From NCBI RefSeq assembly GCF_032911225.1, contig NZ_CP136600.1, forward strand, positions 2,294,001 through 2,358,000: a DNA stretch of 64,000 nucleotides. The letters run 5' to 3'. The notes under the pieces are model-generated. The model saw only the letters and a list, made by a program, of their open reading frames with translations, was not told the origin of the DNA and ran no database searches. The stretch comes from Thalassotalea fonticola. Its GTDB lineage: Bacteria; Pseudomonadota; Gammaproteobacteria; Enterobacterales; Alteromonadaceae. The position numbers and the translations under genes were made by a program. The first letter of the stretch is position 1. Every line of letters begins with the position of its first letter. Positions 34,931-44,043 of this stretch are shown here, in pieces.

Positions 34931-36880
34931 ATGAAACTTTACATTGCCGAAAAGCCAAGCCTTGGTCGCGCCATTGCTGATGCCTTACCTAAACCTCATA
35001 AAAAACAAAAAGGCTTTATTGAAGTAGGTAATGGCGATGTCGTTAGTTGGTGTATTGGACATATTCTTGAGCAAGTAGAGCCCGACGCCTACGATGAAAA
35101 ATATAAAAAATGGGATATGCAGCACTTACCCATTATCCCTGCAATTTGGCAGTTAAAGCCGAAACCCCAAACCCGCTCACAACTCACAGTTCTTAGAAAG
35201 CTGGTCAAGCAATGCGATGTCATTGTACACGCCGGAGATCCCGACCGCGAAGGACAATTACTGGTTGATGAAGTCATAGATCACTTAAAAGTAAGCAAAA
35301 CTAAAAAGGCCAAGATAGAGCGTTTACTTATTAGTGATTTAAACCTAGCGGCAGTTAAGCGGGCTTTAAATACACTAAAACCAAATAAAGAATTTATTCC
35401 CCTATCGATTTCTGCTCTAGCTCGATCAAGAGCCGACTGGCTTTACGGTATCAATTTAACCAGAGCCTTCACCATACAAGGGCAAAAATCCGGTTATCAA
35501 GGCGTCTTGTCAGTGGGCCGGGTGCAAACGCCAATATTAGGGTTAGTGGTAGCCCGTGATAATGAAATTGACAATTTTGTGAGTAAACCTTTTTATCAAG
35601 TACTAGCTAATATTAAAACACAAGACGGTGAAACATTTAAGGCAAAGTGGCAACCAAGCGCAGCCTGTCAGCCTTATATGGATGATGAAAACAGAGTACT
35701 GGTTAAAGCGCTTGCTGAAAATGTGGTAGCGAGAATTAACAACAAACCAGCAGTGGTAAGTGATATTAAAACAGAGCAAAAAAAGCAATTTGCACCGTTA
35801 CCCTATAATTTATCGGCCTTACAAATAGACGCGGCAAAAGCATTCTCAATGAATGCAAAATTGGTACTCGATATTTGTCAGGGATTATATGAAAAACACA
35901 AACTTATCACTTACCCTCGCTCTGACAGTCGCTTCTTACCCAAAGAGCAATTAATGCAAGCGCCGCAAATTATTGGTATGTTAACACAGTCAACATTGCC
36001 TTTTTCCGAGCATGCAAAAAACGCAGATAAGAGCGTAGTCAGTAAGGCTTGGAATGATAAAAAGGTAACCGCGCACCATGCAATTATTCCAACAGAAAAA
36101 TCAGCCAACAATATTAACTTAAACTCTTTTGAAAAGAATATTTATCAGCTGATTGTGCGTCAATACTTAGCACAGTTTTTTCCAGCGTTTACCTATGAAC
36201 AAACTAAACTTTCATTAGATATTAGTGGCGGAGTTTTTAAGGTTAATTGTAAAAACCCTTTGCAGCAAGGTTGGAAGGTTTTATTCAAAAAATCTTCTTC
36301 AGAAACATTTAGCAATAGACAAATTACCTCTAATGAACAAGAAGAACAAAGATTACCGGCGCTCAACAAAGGCGATATTTTGCATTGCCAAAAAGGAGAG
36401 CTTGTTGAAAAAAATACTCAGCCGCCACAAAACTTTACCGATGCCACACTACTACAAGCGATGACCGGAATTGCTCGCTATGTTACCGATACAGAAATAA
36501 AGAAAATATTAAAAGATACAGATGGTTTAGGCACCGAGGCAACCCGCGCAGGTATTATTGAGTTGTTATTTAAGCGTGGATTTTTACAGCGCCAAGGTAA
36601 GCAAATAAAAGCGACATTAGTCGGAAAATCTTTAATCGATGCCTTACCGGCAATGGCAACAAGCCCAGATATGACAGCTCAATGGGAGGCTACACTAAAT
36701 GCGATCTGCGAGCAAAAAAGTAACTATCAAAGCTTCATGTCACCTTTAGTGTCTGTAATAGAAAGTATGGTTAGCCAGGCAAGCAACTTATCGTTCAGTG
36801 AGTTGCCAAAAGGCAAGCCTGTTAATGGTTTTAAAAAGAAGCGCTTTAACCGTAAAAAGAAACTCGCTAAAACGGTTTAA
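34931..36880 (+). CDS. topB: DNA topoisomerase III
   Basis: The 649-aa product begins 'MKLYIAEKPSLGRAIADALP', the standard type IA TOPRIM start. Acidic residues lie in 'AGDPDREGQLL' and the active-site tyrosine Tyr328 in 'LITYPRSDS', the same position as in the Escherichia coli enzyme. The ATG at 34931 has GGA 8 bases upstream; an earlier in-frame start at 34913 would add residues not seen in the family. The enzyme decatenates and relaxes single-strand-interrupted DNA. The tail is basic (KKKRFNRKKKLAK-like). It ends overlapping the Lrp gene tail-to-tail by 14 bp. No link to the glycan locus is apparent. Confidence 0.95.
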   Translation: MKLYIAEKPSLGRAIADALPKPHKKQKGFIEVGNGDVVSWCIGHILEQVEPDAYDEKYKKWDMQHLPIIPAIWQLKPKPQTRSQLTVLRKLVKQCDVIVHAGDPDREGQLLVDEVIDHLKVSKTKKAKIERLLISDLNLAAVKRALNTLKPNKEFIPLSISALARSRADWLYGINLTRAFTIQGQKSGYQGVLSVGRVQTPILGLVVARDNEIDNFVSKPFYQVLANIKTQDGETFKAKWQPSAACQPYMDDENRVLVKALAENVVARINNKPAVVSDIKTEQKKQFAPLPYNLSALQIDAAKAFSMNAKLVLDICQGLYEKHKLITYPRSDSRFLPKEQLMQAPQIIGMLTQSTLPFSEHAKNADKSVVSKAWNDKKVTAHHAIIPTEKSANNINLNSFEKNIYQLIVRQYLAQFFPAFTYEQTKLSLDISGGVFKVNCKNPLQQGWKVLFKKSSSETFSNRQITSNEQEEQRLPALNKGDILHCQKGELVEKNTQPPQNFTDATLLQAMTGIARYVTDTEIKKILKDTDGLGTEATRAGIIELLFKRGFLQRQGKQIKATLVGKSLIDALPAMATSPDMTAQWEATLNAICEQKSNYQSFMSPLVSVIESMVSQASNLSFSELPKGKPVNGFKKKRFNRKKKLAKTV

Positions 36881-37334
36881 CTGGCAAGGTGTTTCTAGAA
36901 AAGGTTTGCTTGAGCACCACTGTTGATTCAATAGTGGCGATGAAGTCTAAACTGCCTAATGATTTTTTAACAAAGCTTTCATAGTCCTCTAAATCTTCGG
37001 CAATAATTTTCAACAGGTAATCATAAGCGCCGGTAACTACGGAGCACTCTAGAACTTGTTCTAGGTTTGCGACATTTTGTTCAAATTGATCAGCCAACTT
37101 ATCTGAATTAGCACTTAAACGTACAAAGGCATATACCAATACGTTTAAATTAAGAGCTTGCCTGTTAATCAACGCTTGATAACCTTCGATCACTCCAGCT
37201 TGCTCCAATTTTTTGACTCTTCTTAAACAAGGGGTATCAGACAAGCTAACCTCCTGTGCAAGTTCTGACATTGATATACGGCCATTGCGTTGTAGCTTTT
37301 CGACTATCACTTTATCTTTTTTATCTAAAATCAC
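36867..37334 (-). CDS. Lrp/AsnC family transcriptional regulator
   Basis: The 155-aa protein starts with an AsnC-type winged HTH ('ILDKKDKVIVEKLQRNGRIS', 'LSDTPCLRRVKKLEQAGVI'). An AsnC_trans_reg/RAM ligand-binding domain follows ('VLECSVVTGAYDYLLKIIAEDLEDYE'). Members sense amino acids and control nearby amino-acid metabolism genes. It is divergent from the PrnB-like/PLP-enzyme pair across 158 bp, the classic arrangement for local control. A tryptophan-related ligand is a reasonable inference from those targets. Confidence 0.92.
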   Translation of the reverse strand: MILDKKDKVIVEKLQRNGRISMSELAQEVSLSDTPCLRRVKKLEQAGVIEGYQALINRQALNLNVLVYAFVRLSANSDKLADQFEQNVANLEQVLECSVVTGAYDYLLKIIAEDLEDYESFVKKSLGSLDFIATIESTVVLKQTFSRNTLPVKPF

Positions 37335-37492
37335 TACAAAACCTCGAATAAATTAGTTGAATTTATCGAAATAGTAACATTTTTTATCTAATCTCACCAT
37401 TCAAGCAATATATACAGCAGAATTATAGCGAATTACTGCTTTATCATTCTGCTAGCATTAACATAATTAGTCATGCAACACAGGATAAGAAT

Positions 37493-38671
37493 GTGACCGC
37501 AAACTCCCAAGCATTTGATCACTGGATCAGAACCAGCTTTTGTGATTTAAACACTGAACTAGAACACCTTTATTGGCAGCAAGATGATAAAGCAAATGTC
37601 ATGAATATTGGCGATGATCTTAAGCAGCAACTTGAAACGGAAGGGCGTTCTTTAATATTGCCATTACTCGATGAAGGTAATACTGATAACGGTTTTGATA
37701 ATGCTTTTGATTTATTAGGTAACGTTGGCCTTTATATGGCGGCTTGTCGACGTCATGAGATCACCGAGCCATCAAGAGAGCAATCGTCTCCTTTAATTGA
37801 AGCTTCTGCTCTTGCCATGCATATTGGCGCTTCAATTGGCGTTACGCCGCGATTTGCCACTGCACATTTAACCACTCATAACAAAGCATTCAACGGCAAC
37901 TACAAACGCTTTACTCATTTAGAAGATGAAAAGGTGTTTATCGATTACAACACCAAAGCAATTCTAGCGTATAAACGCGCTGCTGATGCGTTAATTAAAA
38001 TTCAGCCCTTGGGTATTTCACACCCTATCACGGCTGATTTATTAACTTCTGCCAAACAAGGCCTAAAAGATGTAATTGACTCAAATAAATTGTTATTTGA
38101 AAAACTCGATACAGATCGTTTCTTTAATTGCGTGCGCCCATATTACAAACCATACAGAGTGGGTAAAGAAGTGTATCGTGGTGCCAATGCTGGGGACTTT
38201 GCTGGTATTAATGTTATAGATTTACAGCTTGGTCTTTGTTTTGCTAATGAGCCTTCATATTCGCAAATGTTAGTTGATAAGTTTTTATATATGATGCCTG
38301 AAGATCAGCTGATACTTCGTGACTGCATGCGTCGTACCAGCATAATGGATGACTTTTTAGACGCCAGTGCTTGTCATAAACAAGCATGGTATCAAGAAAA
38401 TTTAAGCTTGTTCTTAGACGTGTGTAAACTGCATGGCACAACTGCGATACAGCACCATAATCAATTGGTTGAACGGTATATCACAAAGCCATCAACTGAA
38501 ATAGCCCAGCAACACATGGAAAAAATTACCGCCAGCGGTCCACCATTGCATGTATTATTAGACTCATTAGAAAAGCTTCGTGACAGAAGGGCAGCGCATC
38601 AACGTGATGATATTCGTACGCGTTATGCTGATATTGAAACACTTAAAAATAGTATTGTGGAATCAACATGA
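37493..38671 (+). CDS. PrnB family protein (DUF1864; indoleamine-2,3-dioxygenase-like fold)
   Basis: The 392-aa protein resembles monodechloroaminopyrrolnitrin synthase PrnB, a heme enzyme of the IDO/TDO superfamily that rearranges tryptophan derivatives. Recognisable stretches include 'DLLGNVGLYMAACRRHEI', 'GANAGDFAGINVIDLQLGL' and 'HGTTAIQHHNQLVERYI'. The last holds histidines where a proximal heme ligand would be expected. The start is GTG at 37493 with AGGATAAG just upstream. Its stop overlaps the start of the PLP-enzyme gene by 4 bp (ATGA). Halogenase PrnA, oxygenase PrnD and PrnC are not nearby, so pyrrolnitrin synthesis is not implied. Oxidative opening or rearrangement of an indole amino acid followed by PLP chemistry is inferred. 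Confidence 0.75.
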   Translation: MTANSQAFDHWIRTSFCDLNTELEHLYWQQDDKANVMNIGDDLKQQLETEGRSLILPLLDEGNTDNGFDNAFDLLGNVGLYMAACRRHEITEPSREQSSPLIEASALAMHIGASIGVTPRFATAHLTTHNKAFNGNYKRFTHLEDEKVFIDYNTKAILAYKRAADALIKIQPLGISHPITADLLTSAKQGLKDVIDSNKLLFEKLDTDRFFNCVRPYYKPYRVGKEVYRGANAGDFAGINVIDLQLGLCFANEPSYSQMLVDKFLYMMPEDQLILRDCMRRTSIMDDFLDASACHKQAWYQENLSLFLDVCKLHGTTAIQHHNQLVERYITKPSTEIAQQHMEKITASGPPLHVLLDSLEKLRDRRAAHQRDDIRTRYADIETLKNSIVEST

Positions 38672-39786
38672 GCCAGTTTAAAAATGATTTTTTACTAGCA
38701 GACAGTAACTACCTATTAAACCATTCTGTAGGTCGACCTTTAGTAACTCTTGAGCAAGCCTTCAAAGACAGTTTCTTAACGCCATGGCAAAACTGTGGTA
38801 CTGAGCCATGGGGAAGTTGGCTGGAAGTGATAAACAATTTTCAATTAGCATTGTCTTCATTGTTTAATGCACCGGTTGAGCAGTTTTGCCCACAAGTAAA
38901 TTTATCAAGTAGCTTAACAAAAATTGTAATGTCACTGGCATCTTTAAATAAGCCTAACATTACTATTTTAATGAGCGAAATTGACTTTCCCAGTATGGGC
39001 TTTGCATTGCAAAAAGCGTTACCAGAAAGCGCTGAAATTAAGTTTATTGATAAAACATTAGACATTACCGATGCCAATCTTTGGCAGCAGCATTTAAGCA
39101 AAGACGTTGATTTAGTATTCGTTTCAAATGCCTATTCCAACACAGGTCAGTTAGCGCCTGTTAATGAAGTAATATCACTTGCAAACGAACTAGGCATAAT
39201 ATCGGTATTAGATATTGCTCAATCTGCAGGAGTAATACCGTTAAACCTAGAAAATATCCGCCCAAGTTTCATGATTGGCTCTAGCGTTAAATGGTTATGT
39301 GGTGGCCCGGGTGCAGCTTATTTATGGGTAAACCCAGAAATCATTGAACAGTGCCAGCCTAAAGATGTTGGCTGGTTTTCCCATGAAAATCCATTTGAGT
39401 TTGATATTCATAATTTTAATTATAATCAATCAGCAATGAAATTTTGGGGTGGTACACCATCTATTACACCGTTTGCCTTGGCAAGCCATTCTATAGCTTA
39501 CTTTGCCAATTTAGGAGCCGAAGTAGTAAGAGATCATAACCAAGCTATGATCGACTTAATTGTTGATGAGTTTGATACTGAAGTGAAATCCCCCCGAGAT
39601 AAAGATAGCCGCAGCGGCACTGTGATTTTAGACTTTAAAAATAAGCAAACAGCAATTATGACCGCGTTGGCTAAAGCCAACATAAGCGTGGATGCGCGAC
39701 ATTTAGGTATGCGAGTATCGGCCCATATTTATAATGGTGCTGAAGATATCCAACACTTTATTGATGTTGTTAAGCAAAATTATTAA
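38668..39786 (+). CDS. PLP-dependent class V aminotransferase / kynureninase-like enzyme
   Basis: This is a fold-type I PLP enzyme of 372 aa. The Schiff-base lysine is K208 in 'SSVKWLCGGPG', a kynureninase-like context. The cofactor aspartate lies in 'LDIAQSAGV' (D182), 'FWGGTPSI' is conserved near residue 270 and 'VDARHLGMRVSAHIYN' near the C-terminus. Kynureninases cleave kynurenine to anthranilate and alanine. The fusion-like coupling to an IDO-fold protein (ATGA overlap) makes a two-step tryptophan or tryptophan-derivative pathway attractive. It is shorter than typical kynureninases (about 420 aa), so a related beta-lyase or cysteine desulfurase-like activity is also possible. Confidence 0.8.
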   Translation: MSQFKNDFLLADSNYLLNHSVGRPLVTLEQAFKDSFLTPWQNCGTEPWGSWLEVINNFQLALSSLFNAPVEQFCPQVNLSSSLTKIVMSLASLNKPNITILMSEIDFPSMGFALQKALPESAEIKFIDKTLDITDANLWQQHLSKDVDLVFVSNAYSNTGQLAPVNEVISLANELGIISVLDIAQSAGVIPLNLENIRPSFMIGSSVKWLCGGPGAAYLWVNPEIIEQCQPKDVGWFSHENPFEFDIHNFNYNQSAMKFWGGTPSITPFALASHSIAYFANLGAEVVRDHNQAMIDLIVDEFDTEVKSPRDKDSRSGTVILDFKNKQTAIMTALAKANISVDARHLGMRVSAHIYNGAEDIQHFIDVVKQNY

Positions 39787-39804
39787 CGAGTAGATTGCGA
39801 TTTC

Positions 39805-39828
39805 GGCTCGAACAATTATACTCGAGCC
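39805..39828. terminator. Hairpin after the PLP-enzyme gene, weak terminator candidate
   Basis: GGCTCGA and TCGAGCC form a 7-bp stem 19 bp after the stop, but no T-run follows on either strand. Confidence 0.35.
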
Positions 39829-39840
39829 AACAATTGTACA

Positions 39841-40005
39841 TTACTCTTCCACTTCACCGGTTCCTATATTTTCCTGCTGTTCAAGCTCTAATTTTGCCCG
39901 TTCCGCTTTCGAAATATATTTAGGTTTATTAGACTTATTCAGCTTGGCTTTTGAGCGTTTAAGCTGGGCTTTCAATGTTGATTTTACTTTCTTTTTACGG
40001 TTCAT
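39841..40005 (-). CDS. DUF2986 family small basic protein (54 aa)
   Basis: ATG at 40005 opens a 54-codon frame, MNRKKKVKSTLKAQ onwards, with the conserved 'SNKPKYISKAERAKLE' core of DUF2986. This is a short lysine-rich family restricted to Vibrionales and Alteromonadales, with unknown function; nucleic-acid or ribosome association is suggested only by charge. The acidic C-terminal tail (ENIGTGEVEE) contrasts with the basic body. It follows the six-gene envelope operon by 15 bp on the same strand and could be its last gene. Confidence 0.8.
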   Translation of the reverse strand: MNRKKKVKSTLKAQLKRSKAKLNKSNKPKYISKAERAKLELEQQENIGTGEVEE

Positions 40006-40020
40006 GACTTATCTAATTAA

Positions 40021-41121
40021 TTATTGTTGATAGACTAATGGCAAATTTGCTTTCATTTTTTTATCTTTCATTAAGAAAGGCCCTTGATGCAGTTTCTCCG
40101 GCCAATTCAGCAAAGCGTATGCTAATACATTTCGGTGCTCACCTGAACTTAAATTATCGCTGCCACTAATCGATAACACCATGTTTTTATCTGGATGGAC
40201 AGCATCGTTTATCACCTTCTTCATTGCATTTAACGTCGGATGTTCATCAATTTCGGCAAGCAAGAAACATAAACCAATTTCAGCCTGAATATCTTCTTTA
40301 CTCTTTTCAACAATTCTATCTTGGCGCATTTTAAAGTAATCTAATATCCAAGCATGCGCCTTAGCACTGACATTTTGCTGATAGTAATTGCTATCGGCCA
40401 AAACAATATGCGTTAGCCCATAGAGTTTATTATTAAATTGATTTTTACTTAACTCAGCGTCCTTATCATCAGGGTATGCGTTCTCAAAGGCTGGTTTTAA
40501 ATCGGCGGTCCAATCAACCACTCCGGTATATTTCAACCAATAAACATAGTTAGCCACTTGCGCCGCATAAGCATGAATAAAATCAGCTGACATCAGTAAA
40601 TCGTGTAACCCTGCTTGTTTTAAATAGGCGACAAATTTTTCATGACCTGGATGCTTAATGCCATATTCATCTAACTTAGCCATTTGATAAACAAGATACA
40701 ATGCAAAACGTTTATCCTCAGTCCCCATTAAAGCTTTTTTCCTAAGCTTGCCACGGCGAGTGTTAGATAAAGCATCGATCATTGATTGAGCTTGGCCATC
40801 TCGCCATTCCTCTGAATCAAGGTTTTCTAGGTAAAAATTTAATCTATCGGTAATTTGATAAACCTCAGATCCTGATTGCTGCGCATAATATTTTTCACCG
40901 GTTAAGCGATACATGCGCACTGCATAATGATTTTGTGCGCTACCGCTAAGCTTTACGTAATTGCTGTCATAATGGTTACGTATACGATCAGCTGTGGCTA
41001 AGTATTTATTGGTCGTCTCTTTAGGTAATACATATTTATTGTCATTGGCAGATACTGAGGAAACACACCAAAAAACAATAGCTACGAATATAGTGGTATA
41101 TAATTTATTTGAAATAATCAT
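40021..41121 (-). CDS. DUF3541 family exported protein (copy 1)
   Basis: A signal peptide (about 1-24) is followed by an all-alpha-looking domain of about 340 residues. It contains 'NHYAVRMYRLTGEKYY', 'YAAQVANYVYWLKYTGV', 'NKLYGLTHIVLADSNYYQQ' and 'SSGEHRNVLAYALLNWP'. DUF3541 has no known biochemical role. It is paralogous over its whole length to the next gene upstream (41136-42248), with a 14-bp gap between them. Conserved His and Tyr residues could be metal or substrate ligands, but no catalytic motif is recognised. Its place at the end of the retropepsin/transglutaminase/ATP-grasp operon suggests an envelope role. Confidence 0.78.
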   Translation of the reverse strand: MIISNKLYTTIFVAIVFWCVSSVSANDNKYVLPKETTNKYLATADRIRNHYDSNYVKLSGSAQNHYAVRMYRLTGEKYYAQQSGSEVYQITDRLNFYLENLDSEEWRDGQAQSMIDALSNTRRGKLRKKALMGTEDKRFALYLVYQMAKLDEYGIKHPGHEKFVAYLKQAGLHDLLMSADFIHAYAAQVANYVYWLKYTGVVDWTADLKPAFENAYPDDKDAELSKNQFNNKLYGLTHIVLADSNYYQQNVSAKAHAWILDYFKMRQDRIVEKSKEDIQAEIGLCFLLAEIDEHPTLNAMKKVINDAVHPDKNMVLSISGSDNLSSGEHRNVLAYALLNWPEKLHQGPFLMKDKKMKANLPLVYQQ

Positions 41122-41135
41122 TTTAGCTTACTCCA

Positions 41136-42248
41136 TTAACGGTCACCGTCAGTTTCATCTTCATAATCTTCAAAATCATGAGTGGGCAAGTATTGTTGCA
41201 TTGCCTTAATTTCATGAAAATAAGGCCCTTCAGTCATTTTATCTGGCCAAGTAAATAACATATAAGTCAGAACGTTGCGGTGTTCGCCAGAAGCTAAGTC
41301 TATTTTTCCAGATACTGATGGCACCATACCAGCCTCAATATTAAACGCAGCAACTAAACGATCTTTAGTTTCAGTAACTAATGGGTGGTCTTTTTTCTGC
41401 ATCAGTAAATAACTAATACCAACTTCGGCGGTTATGTCATCGGTTGCATCTTTTAATACGCGTTGTTGATTTGCCGCAAAATAATCTAAAATCCAGCCAA
41501 ATTCCTCGGTAGATACATAGTGCTGATAGTAACCTGATGCGGCAAAAATAAAGTGGGTCAAGCCGTATAATTTGTTTCTAAAATGCCATTTACTAAGCGT
41601 TGCATCTTCTTTATTTGGATAGGCCTCTAAAAAAGCTTTTTTGTACTGCTTTGAATAATCTGCAATGCCTAATTGCTTTAACCAATAAACATAATTAGCG
41701 AGTTGTGCAGCCCAAGCTCTGATCATGGTCTTATCGGTTAAGCCGGGTAAAAAGTCATATTCTTTTAACGTATTTAACACTGTCTCTGGCAGTTCAACAC
41801 CAAAAGCATCTAAACGAGAGCTATAGCGAAGTAATTCATCGGCATAAAATATAAACTCAGGAAATTTCTTTAAAGCTTTTCGACGCGCTTTGCCGCGGGT
41901 ACCTTTACTCATTGCATCAGTTAAGCGCTTTGAGCTTGTTGCAATAAATCCCTCATCGTTTAAATAAGGCACTATGGTATGCATTCTGTCGCTTACCACA
42001 TAATAATCATAAAGAGCTGTGGGCAGGTATTTTTTATCACCCGTCATTCGAAATAAACGGATACCATAATGCCCCTGAGTTCTTGGTGGTAGCTGATATA
42101 AATTATTTTCAAAAGTCATTTTTATACGCTGTGAAACTTCATCATAACTAAGTGCTTGTTCTTTAGCTTTTATCTCGCCATCATCAGCAGTGCATGCGGT
42201 GGTAAAAAGAAGTAAAGTAGCAAAAAATAGGTTAAAGAGTTTTTTCAT
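41136..42248 (-). CDS. DUF3541 family lipoprotein (copy 2)
   Basis: The lipobox LFTTAC near residue 20 makes this paralogue membrane-anchored, unlike copy 1. It has the same landmarks: 'GHYGIRLFRMTGDKKY', 'WAAQLANYVYWLKQLGI', 'NKLYGLTHFIFAASGYYQH' and 'ASGEHRNVLTYMLFTWP'. I chose ATG 42248, which overlaps the end of the M3 peptidase gene by 17 bp, because the signal sequence starts there; the longer frame to 42305 lies wholly within the peptidase gene. An acidic tail (DFEDYEDETDGDR) follows. The pair suggests one soluble and one anchored version of the same periplasmic factor. Confidence 0.78.
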   Translation of the reverse strand: MKKLFNLFFATLLLFTTACTADDGEIKAKEQALSYDEVSQRIKMTFENNLYQLPPRTQGHYGIRLFRMTGDKKYLPTALYDYYVVSDRMHTIVPYLNDEGFIATSSKRLTDAMSKGTRGKARRKALKKFPEFIFYADELLRYSSRLDAFGVELPETVLNTLKEYDFLPGLTDKTMIRAWAAQLANYVYWLKQLGIADYSKQYKKAFLEAYPNKEDATLSKWHFRNKLYGLTHFIFAASGYYQHYVSTEEFGWILDYFAANQQRVLKDATDDITAEVGISYLLMQKKDHPLVTETKDRLVAAFNIEAGMVPSVSGKIDLASGEHRNVLTYMLFTWPDKMTEGPYFHEIKAMQQYLPTHDFEDYEDETDGDR

Positions 42249-44043
42249 TCGACACCCATTTAATAATATCTTGTAAAGTGAGTGGCTTTTTATACAGTTT
42301 GGCAAACATACCCGTCATCGCAATACTGCCGCCCTGTGCCAATAATGAAGTCAAATAATCACGGCCACTAAAGCGGCCACTAAAGTAATCCTCAAGTAAG
42401 CGACGAGCGACAATCTCAGACCAAATATAACTATAATATCTGGGACCATAAGTGGCTAAATGACTAAAACTATATTGGCTTGATGAGCCCTTTGCATAAG
42501 GATGGCCTAAATATTTTAACGCTAAAGCGGCATTGATTTGCTCGATATTTTTACTGGTTATTTCTTGTGAAAAATAGGCAAGCGCCATACCCGCGCGATA
42601 AAGGCGTAAATTATATGCTGTACCTGAGTCTGAGGTTTCGCTGGCGAGCACAACTTTGCCAAACATGCGCAGCTGCATTTTGGGATCAAAGCTTAACCAT
42701 TCGAACCATTTTGCAGGCATTTCAACTAAATCATTTTCAATGCTAATACCGGCAACAATATGATATTTTTGCGTTGACACTAGGTTATGTAACAAATGGC
42801 CAAATTCATGAAAAAATGATTTTACATGGGTTTGTTGCCACTCTTTTTCAGGCAAATTTAAAATAAGGGCACTACTTGGTGCTTGTATCCCCTTAACGCC
42901 GCGTTTAATTGCCCGGTGTCGATTTTTTGTATATTTATTTGGCCGAGAATATAAATCCAGATAAAATTTACCAATATCTTTATCGCCTTCTTTCAACATA
43001 TAAACAGCCACGCTGCTATGCCAAGCAGGTTCATCCAGTTTAATCACATTTAAACCAAACTCAGTTTCTAATAAGGTAAATAAGCCATTGTGAGCTTCAT
43101 TAGGCGATAAGGTAGAAGAACTCTTTTGGCCAGTTGCTTTTTCATAAGGAATATAACGATAATCCCAAGGGGCGTAGGTTGCGGATTGGGCTTTGGCAAT
43201 ATTTGATAAAAACGCACCAACATCTGCAACATTGTCTATCATAGTGTCTTGCAAAGACAGCTCAGCATAGTTGCTATAACCCAGACTCTTAGCACTATTA
43301 TTGCGCACATCAATCAAGGCCAATAAATTATCTTTATTGGTTTTCGCATGTCGTCCTTGATACTGACTATAGGCTAATTTTCGACATTCTTCGTCAGGCA
43401 AGCGTTTCGCAAATGTTGCATAATGACTGCCTTCTAATTCAGCAACCATTACGCCATTTTTTAGATAACGATTTTGGTATTTATTATCTAGCCCTTGGGC
43501 ACACTTCTCCGGTAAGACAAAAGTATCATTAACCTTTACATTCGCTCCTCGACGAAATTCAGCACTTATCGCTTTGGCCTCGGCTCTAAGTTTTGCATAT
43601 TGTTTATTAGACAACTGCTTATTTAGCCTTGAGTATTTAACTTGCACTCGTTTTTCTAAATCAGTTTTGCTAAGTTGTTGAGTTTTATTAAGTAAGCTTC
43701 TGACTTGTGCGGATCCAATAAAGCTATCAATATTTGCGCTTATTGTTAATTGGCAGTGCTCAGCCGCCTTAATTATCACTTTGTCGGGGGAAACATTGGC
43801 GTATAAATAACTTTCATACAACAAGTTTTTGGCCGGTATTAATATAGCTTCCAATTGTTGAATGTTGCCATAAAAATCAGCTTGTTTAGTAAATACCGTT
43901 GGCTTGCTTAATGTTTTTGTCATCTGCAAACAGCGTTGCTCAATATCTGCACCAAAAGCCTTAACGGGTTTACTTGTTGAAGCGAAACTTAAGGTACTTA
44001 TCGCACAGCAGAATAAGCTAATCGTTAAAATGAGATTTTGCAT
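42232..44043 (-). CDS. M3 family metallopeptidase (oligopeptidase A / thimet-like), exported
   Basis: The zinc site HEFGH is at residues 412-416 ('KSFFHEFGHLLHN'). The glutamate helix expected downstream is in the 'SIENDLVEMPAKWFEW' segment. The N-terminal helical half ('RCLQMTKTLS', 'AELSLQDTM') fits the M3 fold. The start at 44043 gives a signal peptide ending near Ser20, so unlike most M3 oligopeptidases this one should work in the periplasm on short peptides. The start overlaps the ATP-grasp gene by 26 bp, showing tight coupling. A role in trimming peptides made or exposed by the other operon products is an inference. Confidence 0.85.
   Translation of the reverse strand: MQNLILTISLFCCAISTLSFASTSKPVKAFGADIEQRCLQMTKTLSKPTVFTKQADFYGNIQQLEAILIPAKNLLYESYLYANVSPDKVIIKAAEHCQLTISANIDSFIGSAQVRSLLNKTQQLSKTDLEKRVQVKYSRLNKQLSNKQYAKLRAEAKAISAEFRRGANVKVNDTFVLPEKCAQGLDNKYQNRYLKNGVMVAELEGSHYATFAKRLPDEECRKLAYSQYQGRHAKTNKDNLLALIDVRNNSAKSLGYSNYAELSLQDTMIDNVADVGAFLSNIAKAQSATYAPWDYRYIPYEKATGQKSSSTLSPNEAHNGLFTLLETEFGLNVIKLDEPAWHSSVAVYMLKEGDKDIGKFYLDLYSRPNKYTKNRHRAIKRGVKGIQAPSSALILNLPEKEWQQTHVKSFFHEFGHLLHNLVSTQKYHIVAGISIENDLVEMPAKWFEWLSFDPKMQLRMFGKVVLASETSDSGTAYNLRLYRAGMALAYFSQEITSKNIEQINAALALKYLGHPYAKGSSSQYSFSHLATYGPRYYSYIWSEIVARRLLEDYFSGRFSGRDYLTSLLAQGGSIAMTGMFAKLYKKPLTLQDIIKWVSNEKTL

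Noticed and set aside
37493..39786. Pyrrolnitrin biosynthesis cluster
   Set aside because: Only a PrnB-like gene is present; no tryptophan halogenase, PrnC or PrnD is nearby, and the partner is a PLP enzyme.
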